DNA of 64,000 nt, taken from the NCBI GenBank assembly GCA_029558715.1, contig JAKQEA010000078.1, positions 1-64,000 of the forward strand, given 5' to 3'. The stretch is from Bacteroidota bacterium. Its GTDB lineage: Bacteria; Bacteroidota; Bacteroidia; Chitinophagales; Chitinophagaceae. The notes below the pieces were generated by a model, which saw only the letters and a program-made list of their open reading frames with translations, was not told the DNA's origin and did no database searches. Shown in pieces: positions 44,583-53,806 of the stretch. Position 1 is the first letter of the stretch. Every line of letters starts with the position of its first letter. Made by a program: the position numbers and the translations under genes.

Positions 44583-47500
44583 TTGAAACCGATCCATCAT
44601 ACAGCCACGGGAAGATTTTTTATCCTCTTTTTTTTACTCATCAGTGCTTTTGCTGCCCGATCTCAGCCCGTTGCAAATTTTACAGGATCTCCCCTTGCAG
44701 GTTGCTCTCCGTTAATTGTAAATTTCCAGGATCAATCAACAGGCAATCCTGCTGTATGGAACTGGGATTTCGGAAATGGAAACACATCAACCCTTCAAAA
44801 CCCTACAGCAAGTTATTTTACTCCGGGCACCTACACCGTTACCCTGACAGTTACCAATGCCAGCGGCAGTAATACATTGATAAGAACAAATTATGTTACG
44901 GTGTATGAACCGCCTGCTGTGGATTTTTCCGCAAATATTACAAGTGGTTGCTTCCCTTTAAGGGTTCAGTTGACCGATCTTTCAACTGCTGGTGCCGGTA
45001 ACACTAATGTAAGCTGGGAATGGGATTTTGGCAATGGAACAACTTCTACACTGCAAAATCCGCTGGTAACTTATACGACTGCCGGTGTTTTTAATGTAAC
45101 ATTAAAAGTTACAAATGACAAAGGCTGTACCCGAACCATTAGCCGGCCAAATTTTATAACCGTTACTCCGGGTGTCACTGCCGGGTTTACAAATACACAG
45201 CCAACAGTATGCACTGCTCCTGCTACTATTTCATTTACCAATACATCTACAGGGCCGCCTGTATTAACTTATTTGTGGGATTTTGGAGATGGAAATTTTT
45301 CTGCCGCAGCAAATCCCGTACATACTTACACAGCCAATGGAACATATACAGTAACACTTGTAACTTTCAGTTCTGCGGGCTGCCAGGATACTGTAATTAG
45401 TAATCCCATAATAATCGGAGGGTACAGTGCTACCTTTTCTTATCCGCCAAATGTTTGTATCAATGAAACTGTAAGCTTTACCAACACATCAATTCCGCTT
45501 CCGTCCAGTTCTGGCTGGAATTTTGGCGATGGCGGTACTGCCAATGGAATCACCGTCACACATAGTTATACTACTGTGGGTGTATATACTGTTAAGCTAT
45601 ATAATACTTACCCGGGTTGTCTTGATTCAGTTGAGCAGATTATTTCTGTTAATCCCAGGCCTGTAGCTGATTTTACGGCTCCTATCACCTCGAGATGTGA
45701 GCCCCCGCTAACAGTAAATTTCCAGGACCTTTCGACAGGTGGCGCAGTTAGCTGGCTATGGGATTTTGGCGATGGTGGTACCTCCACAGCTCAGAATCCG
45801 GCTCACACCTACACTACATACGGCATATTTACAGTTACACTGATAGCGACAAATAGTTTCGGTTGTACAGATACTATTGTCCGGCCCGATTTCGTCACCA
45901 TACAAAGAGCTAACATAACCATTCCTGCCCTGCCAGACCGGGGATGTGTACCATTCACTATTGCTCCGGTTCCTGTCATTACTGCGGTAGATGCGGTTAC
46001 TTCTTATGAATGGGATTTCGGTGATGGTGGCACTTCCGTTTTACCGAACCCTGTTCACACATATACTGTGCAGGGAACATATACAGTAAGGTTAATCATT
46101 ACCACCAGTACCGGCTGTCGTGATACACTGACTATTCCTGCTGCAATACGTGTGGGTAATAAACCTATTGCTGACTTTTCTGCAGCTCCAAATCCTGTTT
46201 GTGCAACTGAACCTGTACAATTTACAGACTTGTCCGTGCCGGCTGATGAATGGTATTGGGATTTTGGAGATGGTGGTACGTCTATTTTACAAAATCCCAC
46301 TCACTCTTATAATGATACGGGTTACTTTACAATAAGATTAATTGCCGTAAACAATGGTTGCCCTGATACCATAACAAGAACGAATTACATTTATGTTTTA
46401 CCTCCAATTGCCCGTTTCCTGGTTACTCCCGATTGTGGCAACAGGGTTCGTTTTACTTTTACAGATCAGTCAATAGCTCCTCTCACATGGGAATGGAATT
46501 TTGGAGATGGCAGCCCCCTTGTAAACATTCAAAATCCGGTACATCTCTTTCCGGGATTAGGAGCTTATAATGTACAATTGATAGTAACAAATGGTGGCTG
46601 TGCGGATACTACTGTGCAGGTCGTTAATGCGCTGGACGAAAGAGCAGATTTCACAACTCCCCAAACTACATTATGCAAAATAGGTAATGTGGTTTTTAAT
46701 GGTATCGGGTTTAATCCGGCAAATATAACTAACTATAGCTGGGACTTTGGGGATGGTAATACTGCCATTGGCACTACTCCTGTCATAGCTCACAGTTATA
46801 CCAACCCCGGTACTTATTCAGTTACTCTTACCATTACAGATCTTAATGGTTGTACAAACACTATTGTAAAAAACAATTATATCCGCATCAACGGCCCTAC
46901 AGCCAATTTTACTGCCAGTAATGTAGTTGGTTGTACTGGTCTTATCACCACGTTTAATGATCTTTCAACTACCGATGGACTAAATAATATAACCAACTGG
47001 CAATGGAATTTTGGTGATGGTGTTATTCAAAGCTTTTCGGCTCCTCCTTTTCAACATACTTACAATACTGCAGGTACATTCTCTGTCAAACTTATTATCA
47101 CAGATGCAAGTGGCTGTATGGATAGCATTATTATACCTGACCTTGTGACAGCGACAAACCCATTCCCTGATTTTATTACTGCTGATACGCTGACCTGTCC
47201 CGGCGCTATTGTTACTTTCACAAATACCACAACCCCGGCTGGATTAACGAGTTTCTGGGATTTCGGTGATGGCAATACTTCAACTATTTCTTCTCCAACC
47301 CATTCATATGCCGCTACCGGGTTATATACCGTTAAGCTTACAGTACAGGACACTTTCGGATGTGCTGACTCAATAACTAAGACAAGTTTCATACGGGTTG
47401 ACCTCCCCATTCCGAATTTTACGGTAAGCGATTCCGTTACTTCTTGTACACCGCTGGAAGTACAGTTTACCAATACCTCTACGTTCTACAGCTCCGTTTC

Positions 47501-48941
47501 ATGGGATTTCGGTCCGGGTCAGGGGAATTCAACATTGAATAATCCAATTCATTTTTATTCCGCTCCTGGTGTTTATCCTGTCAAACTGGTTGTAACCAGT
47601 CCTGGCGGATGCATGGATTCGATAATAAAAATTATCCGTGTTTATGACACGGCAGGTTCAAGGATCAACTACTTACCAATCGATGGCTGCAAACCATTAC
47701 CGGTCACACTTTCAGTGTTAACCCCGGGACCAATGACTTCCTATTTCTGGGATTTTGGTGATGGCACTACACAAACCACAACTACTCCCAACGCCAATCA
47801 TATTTATGCATCATTCGGCAATTTTCTTCCAAAAATAATTATGGAAGATCCTTCGGGTTGTTTAATACCGCTACAGGGAATTGATACCGTTTTTGTTAGT
47901 GGCGCTGAAGCTAAGTTTGGTGCAGATACTACATTTTTCTGTGATTTTGGTATGGTAAACTTTACTGACTCTACCACTTTTAATGATCCGATTGCAATTT
48001 ACAACTGGGATTTTGGTGACGGGGGCAGTTCCACTTTACAGAACCCTTCCCATCAGTACACAACACAAGGATTGTATACAGTCCAATTAATCGTTCAAAC
48101 ACAGCTTGGTTGCCGGGATACATTATCAAAACCAGCACTTATAAAAGTGATACAACGTCCCCTGGTTGATATTGGTGGCGATTCAGTTATTTGCATAAAC
48201 TCATCGATCCTGCATACCGGCGTTTTTATTCAACCTGATACATCAATCGTTACCTGGCAATGGACATTTCCCAATGGGAATTCATCGACTTTACAAAATC
48301 CGCCGGCACAGACCTATACAGTTACCGGTAATTTTGTTGCAACAGCTATTGCCACTAACAGCAGCGGTTGCAAAGACACAACCCGTCAAAATATTATCGT
48401 AAATCCTTTGCCGGTTGTCAATATGCCCGGGCAAATGACTATACAGGCTGGCTTCCCAGTTACAATTCCTGCTACTTATTCACCTAATACTGTCAGTTGG
48501 CTGTGGTCTCCTTCTGCCGGTTTAAGTTGCACTACCTGCCCTACTCCTGACGCCGGACCAAAGTTTAATACAACATACCAGGTGTATTTCACAGATGATA
48601 ACAACTGCAGTAATATTGGCTCGATACAGATTACTGTTATATGTAAAGACGGGAATTTATTTATTCCAAATACCTTTTCACCAAATGGTGACGGAAGTAA
48701 CGATGTATTTTATCCAAGAGGAAAAGGCCTGGAGAGAGTAAAGACGCTTCGGATCTTCAATCGTTGGGGCGAAGTAGTATTTGAAAAAAGAGACTTCCCG
48801 GTAAATGATGCCTCTGCAGGATGGAACGGGTCTTATAAAGGTCAGAAACCAAAAGCTGATGTATATGTATACCAGGCTGAAGTTTTTTGTGATAATGGTG
48901 ATATAATCCGGCTAAACGGAAATATTGCATTGATATTATAA
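44583..48941 (+). CDS. Multi-PKD surface protein with gliding-type (T9SS type B) C-terminus
   Basis: 1452 residues if started at TTG 44583; there is no in-frame ATG before the signal peptide, and TTG 44529 or GTG 44547 are alternatives. After the signal (GRFFILFFLLISAFAARSQ) come about 15 PKD repeats, each marked by W-[DN]-F-G-[DN]-G or a near variant, mostly 75-95 residues apart. The C-terminus (FIPNTFSPNGDGSNDVFYPR; LRIFNRWGEVVFEK) is the gliding-motility-associated type B sorting domain. It is secreted by T9SS and probably works as a large adhesin or stalk-like surface protein. The PorP/SprF gene starts 2 bases after its stop, as expected for a dedicated partner. Confidence 0.92.
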   Translation: MKPIHHTATGRFFILFFLLISAFAARSQPVANFTGSPLAGCSPLIVNFQDQSTGNPAVWNWDFGNGNTSTLQNPTASYFTPGTYTVTLTVTNASGSNTLIRTNYVTVYEPPAVDFSANITSGCFPLRVQLTDLSTAGAGNTNVSWEWDFGNGTTSTLQNPLVTYTTAGVFNVTLKVTNDKGCTRTISRPNFITVTPGVTAGFTNTQPTVCTAPATISFTNTSTGPPVLTYLWDFGDGNFSAAANPVHTYTANGTYTVTLVTFSSAGCQDTVISNPIIIGGYSATFSYPPNVCINETVSFTNTSIPLPSSSGWNFGDGGTANGITVTHSYTTVGVYTVKLYNTYPGCLDSVEQIISVNPRPVADFTAPITSRCEPPLTVNFQDLSTGGAVSWLWDFGDGGTSTAQNPAHTYTTYGIFTVTLIATNSFGCTDTIVRPDFVTIQRANITIPALPDRGCVPFTIAPVPVITAVDAVTSYEWDFGDGGTSVLPNPVHTYTVQGTYTVRLIITTSTGCRDTLTIPAAIRVGNKPIADFSAAPNPVCATEPVQFTDLSVPADEWYWDFGDGGTSILQNPTHSYNDTGYFTIRLIAVNNGCPDTITRTNYIYVLPPIARFLVTPDCGNRVRFTFTDQSIAPLTWEWNFGDGSPLVNIQNPVHLFPGLGAYNVQLIVTNGGCADTTVQVVNALDERADFTTPQTTLCKIGNVVFNGIGFNPANITNYSWDFGDGNTAIGTTPVIAHSYTNPGTYSVTLTITDLNGCTNTIVKNNYIRINGPTANFTASNVVGCTGLITTFNDLSTTDGLNNITNWQWNFGDGVIQSFSAPPFQHTYNTAGTFSVKLIITDASGCMDSIIIPDLVTATNPFPDFITADTLTCPGAIVTFTNTTTPAGLTSFWDFGDGNTSTISSPTHSYAATGLYTVKLTVQDTFGCADSITKTSFIRVDLPIPNFTVSDSVTSCTPLEVQFTNTSTFYSSVSWDFGPGQGNSTLNNPIHFYSAPGVYPVKLVVTSPGGCMDSIIKIIRVYDTAGSRINYLPIDGCKPLPVTLSVLTPGPMTSYFWDFGDGTTQTTTTPNANHIYASFGNFLPKIIMEDPSGCLIPLQGIDTVFVSGAEAKFGADTTFFCDFGMVNFTDSTTFNDPIAIYNWDFGDGGSSTLQNPSHQYTTQGLYTVQLIVQTQLGCRDTLSKPALIKVIQRPLVDIGGDSVICINSSILHTGVFIQPDTSIVTWQWTFPNGNSSTLQNPPAQTYTVTGNFVATAIATNSSGCKDTTRQNIIVNPLPVVNMPGQMTIQAGFPVTIPATYSPNTVSWLWSPSAGLSCTTCPTPDAGPKFNTTYQVYFTDDNNCSNIGSIQITVICKDGNLFIPNTFSPNGDGSNDVFYPRGKGLERVKTLRIFNRWGEVVFEKRDFPVNDASAGWNGSYKGQKPKADVYVYQAEVFCDNGDIIRLNGNIALIL

Positions 48942-48943
48942 TT

Positions 48944-49957
48944 ATGAAATTGAGAGTGACTATAAAAAAAATGGGTGTACTGCTTGCCATAAGCTTATCA
49001 CAATGGGCTGTGCAGGCACAGGATATTCATTTTTCTCAATTTTCAGAAGCACCTCTTTGGAGAAATCCTTCACTGGCTGGAATATTTACTGGTGATATAC
49101 GGGTGCAGGCTGTTTACAGAGACCAGTGGAATAGTGTGACAAATGCTTACAGAACAGGATCTATGAATGCTGAATACAAATTACCGGTAGGTAAAGTTAA
49201 CGACTTCCTTACAGTGGGTATGCAAGTCTTGTATGACAGGGCCGGGACTATTGGATGGACATCAACACATGTACTACCCGCCTTGAATTATCACAAATCA
49301 TTGAGTACGCAAAATAACCGTTATCTCTCTTTAGGTTTCATGGGAGGTTTGGTCCAACGTCGATTCGATCCTTCAAAAATGACTACAAACAGTCAGTATG
49401 ACAATGGTGGCCTGGGAGAAAACCTGGCTAACTCACAGTACAGCTATCTGGATGGAAGTGTGGGGATGAGTTATAATTCCAATTTAAATTTCAACCCGGA
49501 TAATACCTTTTACATCGGCGCTGCTTATCATCACTTTAACAGGCCTAACAATTCATTCTACAGAAATGCCGCTATAGAGCTTCATCCCAAATGGGTTTTT
49601 TCAGGCGGTCTCAAACTCGGTGTATCTGATTATGCTTACCTCACTGTACAAGCCGATCATTCAAAACAAGGCGGATTTGCTGAAACAATGGCTGGAATCA
49701 TGTATGGTTTAAAACTTGGTGAAGACCCTGATAATCCTGCTTACACCTTACATGCAGGTAGTTTTCTTCGCTGGAATGATGCATTGATTCCTGTAATTAA
49801 AATTGATTATACTCCCTTCTCCGCAGCGCTAAGCTATGATGTAAATATTTCAAAACTTAAACCATCAAGTTATGGCCGTGGTGGTTTTGAACTATCTGTT
49901 TCTTATATCGGATTCCTGAAAAGAAATGAAGGTTATCTTCTCTGTCCCAAATTTTGA
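48944..49957 (+). CDS. PorP/SprF-family T9SS-associated membrane protein
   Basis: 337 residues. Signal peptide, then the family start QDIHFSQFSEAPLWRNPSLA and YRDQWNSV, followed by an outer-membrane barrel pattern of alternating strands. PorP/SprF proteins bind or anchor particular type B T9SS substrates; this one is the partner of the multi-PKD protein directly upstream (2-base gap). It resembles the second PorP/SprF at 62473-63507 but is clearly a separate paralogue. Confidence 0.93.
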   Translation: MKLRVTIKKMGVLLAISLSQWAVQAQDIHFSQFSEAPLWRNPSLAGIFTGDIRVQAVYRDQWNSVTNAYRTGSMNAEYKLPVGKVNDFLTVGMQVLYDRAGTIGWTSTHVLPALNYHKSLSTQNNRYLSLGFMGGLVQRRFDPSKMTTNSQYDNGGLGENLANSQYSYLDGSVGMSYNSNLNFNPDNTFYIGAAYHHFNRPNNSFYRNAAIELHPKWVFSGGLKLGVSDYAYLTVQADHSKQGGFAETMAGIMYGLKLGEDPDNPAYTLHAGSFLRWNDALIPVIKIDYTPFSAALSYDVNISKLKPSSYGRGGFELSVSYIGFLKRNEGYLLCPKF

Positions 49958-49959
49958 TT

Positions 49960-50008
49960 TGGCAAAATAAATAGCAGCGTAATCTTTTTACTTTGCCAGG
50001 TTTCACTT
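49960..50008. terminator. Possible terminator between convergent genes
   Basis: tggcaaa (49960-49966) can pair with tttgcca (49992-49998) across a long loop, followed by a T-run at 50007 onwards. The long loop makes this a weak call. Confidence 0.25.
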
Positions 50009-50021
50009 TTTTTAGACTTAA

Positions 50022-50723
50022 CTATTCCTCTTTTGTTTCAAACAATCCTTTCCAAACCAATGCAGCGGCAATACCACCAACAATGGGTGCCACTATAAAA
50101 AGCCACAATTGAGTTAAAGCCTTGCCTTGCGCAAAAACTGCCGGGCCAAAACTACGGGCGGGGTTTACTGATGTTCCTGTAACAGGAATAGCCACCAGGT
50201 GAATCAGCACCAGTGTTAAACCAATGGCAAGACCTGCCATGGTCCCATTACCCCATTTTGAAGTGGTTCCGAAAATAACAATCAGGAAAAGAAAAGTTAG
50301 TACCGCTTCCGTAATAAAAGCTGAGGTCATATTATAACCCCCAAGATAACCTTCACCCCATCCATTTGAGCCAAGTGCCCATTCACCCATTATAAATCCC
50401 GGAGACCCTTTCTGAATCAGGTATAATACTCCTGAAGCCAAAACAGCACCAGTCAGTTGCCCGATAATATACTGAACTGCCTCACCAGCTTTTATTTTTC
50501 CTGCTACCAGCATTGAAATAGTAATGGCAGGATTAATATGGCAACCACTGATACCGCCAATGGCATAAGCCATAACCACCACCGCAAGACCAAAAGCAAA
50601 TGAAATTCCAAGCAAACCAATTCCTGATGGCCCCGTGACAGAAATACCGGATATTACTGCAGCACCACAACCAAAAAGAACCAGGGAAAATGTCCCGATC
50701 AATTCTGCTAAAAGCTTTCTCAT
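50022..50723 (-). CDS. Aquaporin (MIP family)
   Basis: 233 residues from the ATG at 50723 (MRKLLAELIGTFSLVLFGCG). Six membrane helices and two pore motifs, CHINPAITISM in the first half and TSVNPARSFGPA in the second, with the Arg after the second NPA. Residue pattern and length fit AqpZ-type water channels better than glycerol facilitators, but selectivity cannot be settled by eye. It is a single gene, divergent from the peroxiredoxin. Confidence 0.93.
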   Translation of the reverse strand: MRKLLAELIGTFSLVLFGCGAAVISGISVTGPSGIGLLGISFAFGLAVVVMAYAIGGISGCHINPAITISMLVAGKIKAGEAVQYIIGQLTGAVLASGVLYLIQKGSPGFIMGEWALGSNGWGEGYLGGYNMTSAFITEAVLTFLFLIVIFGTTSKWGNGTMAGLAIGLTLVLIHLVAIPVTGTSVNPARSFGPAVFAQGKALTQLWLFIVAPIVGGIAAALVWKGLFETKEE

Positions 50724-50839
50724 AAACAAAGTGTTTTAGGTGAAAAAAGAGAATTTTCGCAACAACTATTTCAGCAGTTGCTTGTTTCTTTGAGGGTATA
50801 CCGAATATAACATTATTATTTTTATTTAACCACAAAACC

Positions 50840-51310
50840 ATGAGTCTTCAAGTTGGCCAGACGGCCCCGGACTTTACATTACACGATAGTGATAAAAAAC
50901 AGGTTACACTTTCTGAAGAAAAAGGAAACAATGTGCTGTTACTATTCTTCCCACAGGCCTTTACAGGTGTTTGCACCAAAGAGTTGTGTTCTGTCCGGGA
51001 TAATATTGCCACATATAACGATACAAACGCCAAAGTCTTTGGCATTTCTGTCGATTCAGTTTTTACATTGGCCAAATTCAAAGAGGAACAACAATTTAAT
51101 TTTCCGCTGCTTAGCGATTTTAATAAGGAAGTATCAGAAGCGTATAACTGCCTCTATAAAGATTGGATACTAAATATGAAAGGTGTTTCAAAAAGATCAG
51201 CTTTTATAATTGATAAATCAGGCATCATTCAATATGCTGAGGTATTAGAAAGCGCAGGCGATGTGCCTGATTTTGAGAAAATCAATGCGGTACTTAGCAG
51301 ACTAAACTAA
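50840..51310 (+). CDS. Peroxiredoxin (AhpC/TSA family)
   Basis: 156 residues with a thioredoxin fold (VGQTAPDFTLHDSDKKQVTL). The peroxidatic Cys45 lies in PQAFTGVCTKELC, with the Pro-Thr/Ser-Cys environment of the family; Cys50 is close by and Cys116 (AYNCLYKDW) could act in resolution. It reduces hydrogen peroxide and organic hydroperoxides in the cytoplasm using a thiol partner. The sequence is closest in style to AhpE/PrxQ-like enzymes. Confidence 0.88.
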   Translation: MSLQVGQTAPDFTLHDSDKKQVTLSEEKGNNVLLLFFPQAFTGVCTKELCSVRDNIATYNDTNAKVFGISVDSVFTLAKFKEEQQFNFPLLSDFNKEVSEAYNCLYKDWILNMKGVSKRSAFIIDKSGIIQYAEVLESAGDVPDFEKINAVLSRLN

Positions 51311-51386
51311 GGTTTAGTTAATAATTTTACTTCGGAACCTCTAACTTATTGATTTATAGACTGTAAATTTCAATCGTAGTTTTACG

Positions 51387-51417
51387 TTGTACGTTTAAAA
51401 AATTAGGCCTACTTTTC
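51387..51417 (+). promoter_or_regulatory. Candidate promoter of the mini T9SS gene
   Basis: TTG (51387-51389), a 20-base spacer, then TACTTTTC (51410-51417), seven of eight matches to TAnnTTTG. A second -7-like element, TAAATTTG (51430-51437), has no -33 partner. Confidence 0.4.
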
Positions 51418-51442
51418 GAATAATAAAAGTAAATTTGTTTCG

Positions 51443-51787
51443 TTGAGACGAATTCTAGCCATACTATCCCTTATTCTCCTGATTGCCATCTCTTCGCAAG
51501 GTCAGTCCTCAAGGCCAAACCCCGGAAATGATGCAGACAGGATTGTCAGGTTGTACCCCAATCCGGCTACATCTTACATCACATTTGATTTACAAGCCAA
51601 TTACAAAAAAGGGTTAACTGTTCAGATCTATAATGGTGTATTAGGTAAGAAAATGTATGAAACTCAAAATATTCCTGACAAGTTTACCCTCAACCTTAAT
51701 GATTATACCCGCGGCATTTATATCTATCACCTTATAGATATGTCAGGAAAAATCATTGAGTCCGGAAAATTCCAGGTTTCCCGTTAA
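51443..51787 (+). CDS. Minimal T9SS type A sorting-domain protein
   Basis: 114 residues from a TTG start (51443); no ATG is available before the signal peptide (RRILAILSLILLIAISSQGQ). Apart from the signal and about 15 linker residues (SSRPNPGNDADRIV), the whole mature protein is a T9SS type A sorting domain (RLYPNPATSYITFDLQ ... YTRGIYIYHLIDMSGK). There is thus no passenger domain. It may be a remnant of a larger gene, a decoy, or a genuine small surface protein; the TTG start adds some doubt. Confidence 0.7.
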   Translation: MRRILAILSLILLIAISSQGQSSRPNPGNDADRIVRLYPNPATSYITFDLQANYKKGLTVQIYNGVLGKKMYETQNIPDKFTLNLNDYTRGIYIYHLIDMSGKIIESGKFQVSR

Positions 51788-51805
51788 TTATTTCTGCAGT
51801 CATAG

Positions 51806-52978
51806 TTATTGAACCTGAACTATCAGGAATTTGAGATATTGTGTGTTATCCATACCCCAGATGATCGGGTGATCTGAAGCCTGGGCCTGAAAAGTAACCT
51901 GCCTGATTCTTCTGCGGGCATCTTTTGCAGCCATATCAATTATTTGCAAAAATAAATCAGGGTTAACAAGGTTGGTACAGGAAGATGTCACTAAAAAGCC
52001 TCCAGGTTTAACAAGTTTCATACCCCGAAGATTTATTTCTTTATAGCCGGTAATTGCTTTCTGTATTGTTTCCCTGCTTTTTGTAAATGCAGGCGGATCC
52101 AGCATTACTACATCATACTGCCTCCCTTCTTTTCCCCATTGCTTCAATACATCAAATGCATTGGCTGTTTCAAATCTGCATATGCTATCAAGCCCGTTGA
52201 GTTCAGCGTTCCTGTTTGCCTGCGCTACGGCGTTTGCCGAAATATCAAGGCCTAATACAGATTTAGCTCCATAATGTGCTGCATGAATTTCAAATGTACC
52301 CGTATAAGTGAAAGCTCCCAGCACATCAGCTTCTTTTACAATATGCTGAATAGCCCGCCTGTTATCCTGTTGATCAAGAAAGTAACCTGTTTTCTGTCCG
52401 TTTTCTATGTCGACATAAAATTTCAGACCATTCTCATTGATGATGATTTGTGTATCAAATGGAGCCGATAAAAACCCCTTCTGTTGCGGTAATCCTTCTA
52501 ATTCCCTTACAGGCACATCGTTTCGTTCATAAATTCCTTTGGGCTGAAACAGGGCTTCTAGTGCTTTTACAATCGCAGGTTTCCATACATCAATTCCTAA
52601 TGCCAGCGTTTGAATAACAAAATAGTCATTGAATTTATCAATGATCAATTGTGGCAATGAATCAGCTTCTCCAAAAACTAACCGGCAATTTTCAGTGTAC
52701 CCTATTTTTTTCCGGTACTCCCAGCATTTCCTGATCTGGTCAAAAAAATACTGCTCATTTATTTCTTCTACCTTACTCCGTGTAAGCAGCCTTACCAATA
52801 TCTGCGATTTGGGATTGATATATCCTTTGCCTACAAACTTTTTATCGTGAGTGAACACTTCAACCACCTCTCCACCAACCGGCTCGCCTTCTGTCTTTTC
52901 AACCTCATTATTGAATATCCAGGGATGTCCATTAACAACCCGGGGTGAAATTTTTCTTTTCAGGTAAACTTTGCTCAT
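51806..52978 (-). CDS. Class I SAM-dependent rRNA methyltransferase (RlmI-like)
   Basis: 390 residues from the start at 52978 (MSKVYLKRKISPRVVNGHPW); a longer frame to 53161 would overlap the grpE promoter. The N-terminal PUA domain (LKRKISPRVVNGHPWIFNNE) is followed by an RlmI/RlmK-type catalytic domain with FLDQQDNRR, a SAM-binding VLGAFTYTGTFEIHAAHYGA segment and the DPPAFTKS motif. RlmI methylates C1962 of 23S rRNA; the sequence is close enough for the family but not to fix the exact base. It is divergent from grpE. Confidence 0.9.
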   Translation of the reverse strand: MSKVYLKRKISPRVVNGHPWIFNNEVEKTEGEPVGGEVVEVFTHDKKFVGKGYINPKSQILVRLLTRSKVEEINEQYFFDQIRKCWEYRKKIGYTENCRLVFGEADSLPQLIIDKFNDYFVIQTLALGIDVWKPAIVKALEALFQPKGIYERNDVPVRELEGLPQQKGFLSAPFDTQIIINENGLKFYVDIENGQKTGYFLDQQDNRRAIQHIVKEADVLGAFTYTGTFEIHAAHYGAKSVLGLDISANAVAQANRNAELNGLDSICRFETANAFDVLKQWGKEGRQYDVVMLDPPAFTKSRETIQKAITGYKEINLRGMKLVKPGGFLVTSSCTNLVNPDLFLQIIDMAAKDARRRIRQVTFQAQASDHPIIWGMDNTQYLKFLIVQVQ

Positions 52979-53115
52979 AAAGCGGCGAAGATAGAAGAAA
53001 GACAGAAAAAAGGCGGGTGCTATTGCTGATGGCCGCATGATCCCTTCTCTCCAAACATGCTGACTTTCAGACTTCCTGACTTGCTGATACAGGTCATTTT
53101 GTCCCAAATCCACGG

Positions 53116-53145
53116 TTGGCAGTATTCTTGACAACCTTACCTTTG
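53116..53145 (+). promoter_or_regulatory. Bacteroidota-type promoter of grpE-dnaJ
   Basis: TTG (53116-53118), a 19-base spacer and TACCTTTG (53138-53145): a perfect match to TTG-N19-TAnnTTTG. The grpE ATG at 53164 lies 18 bases beyond it. This is the best promoter match found in the window. Confidence 0.8.
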
Positions 53146-53163
53146 CAAACAATTTGTACAAAA

Positions 53164-53736
53164 ATGACAGAAAAAGACACGAAGGAGCAGGAAACCATCC
53201 TCCCGGAAAATAGTGCTGGTATGGATATCAATACTGACGAAAGCATGAGTGGCACTAGTCACCTCAATGAGCCGGTAGCAGAAGAAACTGAATTGGAAAA
53301 GCTGAAAGCTGAACTGGAAGAGTCAAAAGATAAATACCTGCGGAAGGTAGCTGAGTTTGAAAACTTCAAACGTCGCAGTGCTAAAGAAAGAGTGGAGCTT
53401 ATACAAACGGCCGGTAAGGATGTGATAACCGATTTATTAGAGGTGCTGGATGATTGCGACCGGTCACAAAAACAACTGGAAACATCAAATGACCCGGCAA
53501 TCATTAAAGAAGGTGTAATGCTGGTATTTAATAAACTTCGGACCACCCTGCAGGCAAAAGGGGTAAAAGCGATGGAAACAGTAGAACAGGAATTTAATCC
53601 TGATCTTCATGAAGCTATAACGGAGATACCTGCTGCCACAGAAGCCATGAAAGGAAAAGTAGTGGATGAAGTGGTGAAGGGATATTATCTTAAGGATAAG
53701 ATCATCCGCCATGCAAAAGTGGTGGTAGGGAAATAA
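53164..53736 (+). CDS. grpE: Nucleotide exchange factor GrpE
   Basis: 190 residues from the ATG at 53164 (MTEKDTKEQETILPEN). A charged disordered start, a long helix (ETELEKLKAELEESKDKYLR), then FENFKRRSAKERVELI and the beta domain ending GYYLKDKIIRHAKVVVGK. GrpE releases ADP from DnaK. It is followed by dnaJ after 70 bases and shares its promoter; dnaK is not in the window. Confidence 0.95.
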   Translation: MTEKDTKEQETILPENSAGMDINTDESMSGTSHLNEPVAEETELEKLKAELEESKDKYLRKVAEFENFKRRSAKERVELIQTAGKDVITDLLEVLDDCDRSQKQLETSNDPAIIKEGVMLVFNKLRTTLQAKGVKAMETVEQEFNPDLHEAITEIPAATEAMKGKVVDEVVKGYYLKDKIIRHAKVVVGK

Positions 53737-53806
53737 ATTACTCAATATGAAAATTACGTAATGGCTCTGCTGAGTCATTGAGCTGTTTTCAAATTTTCAA
53801 ACCAGT

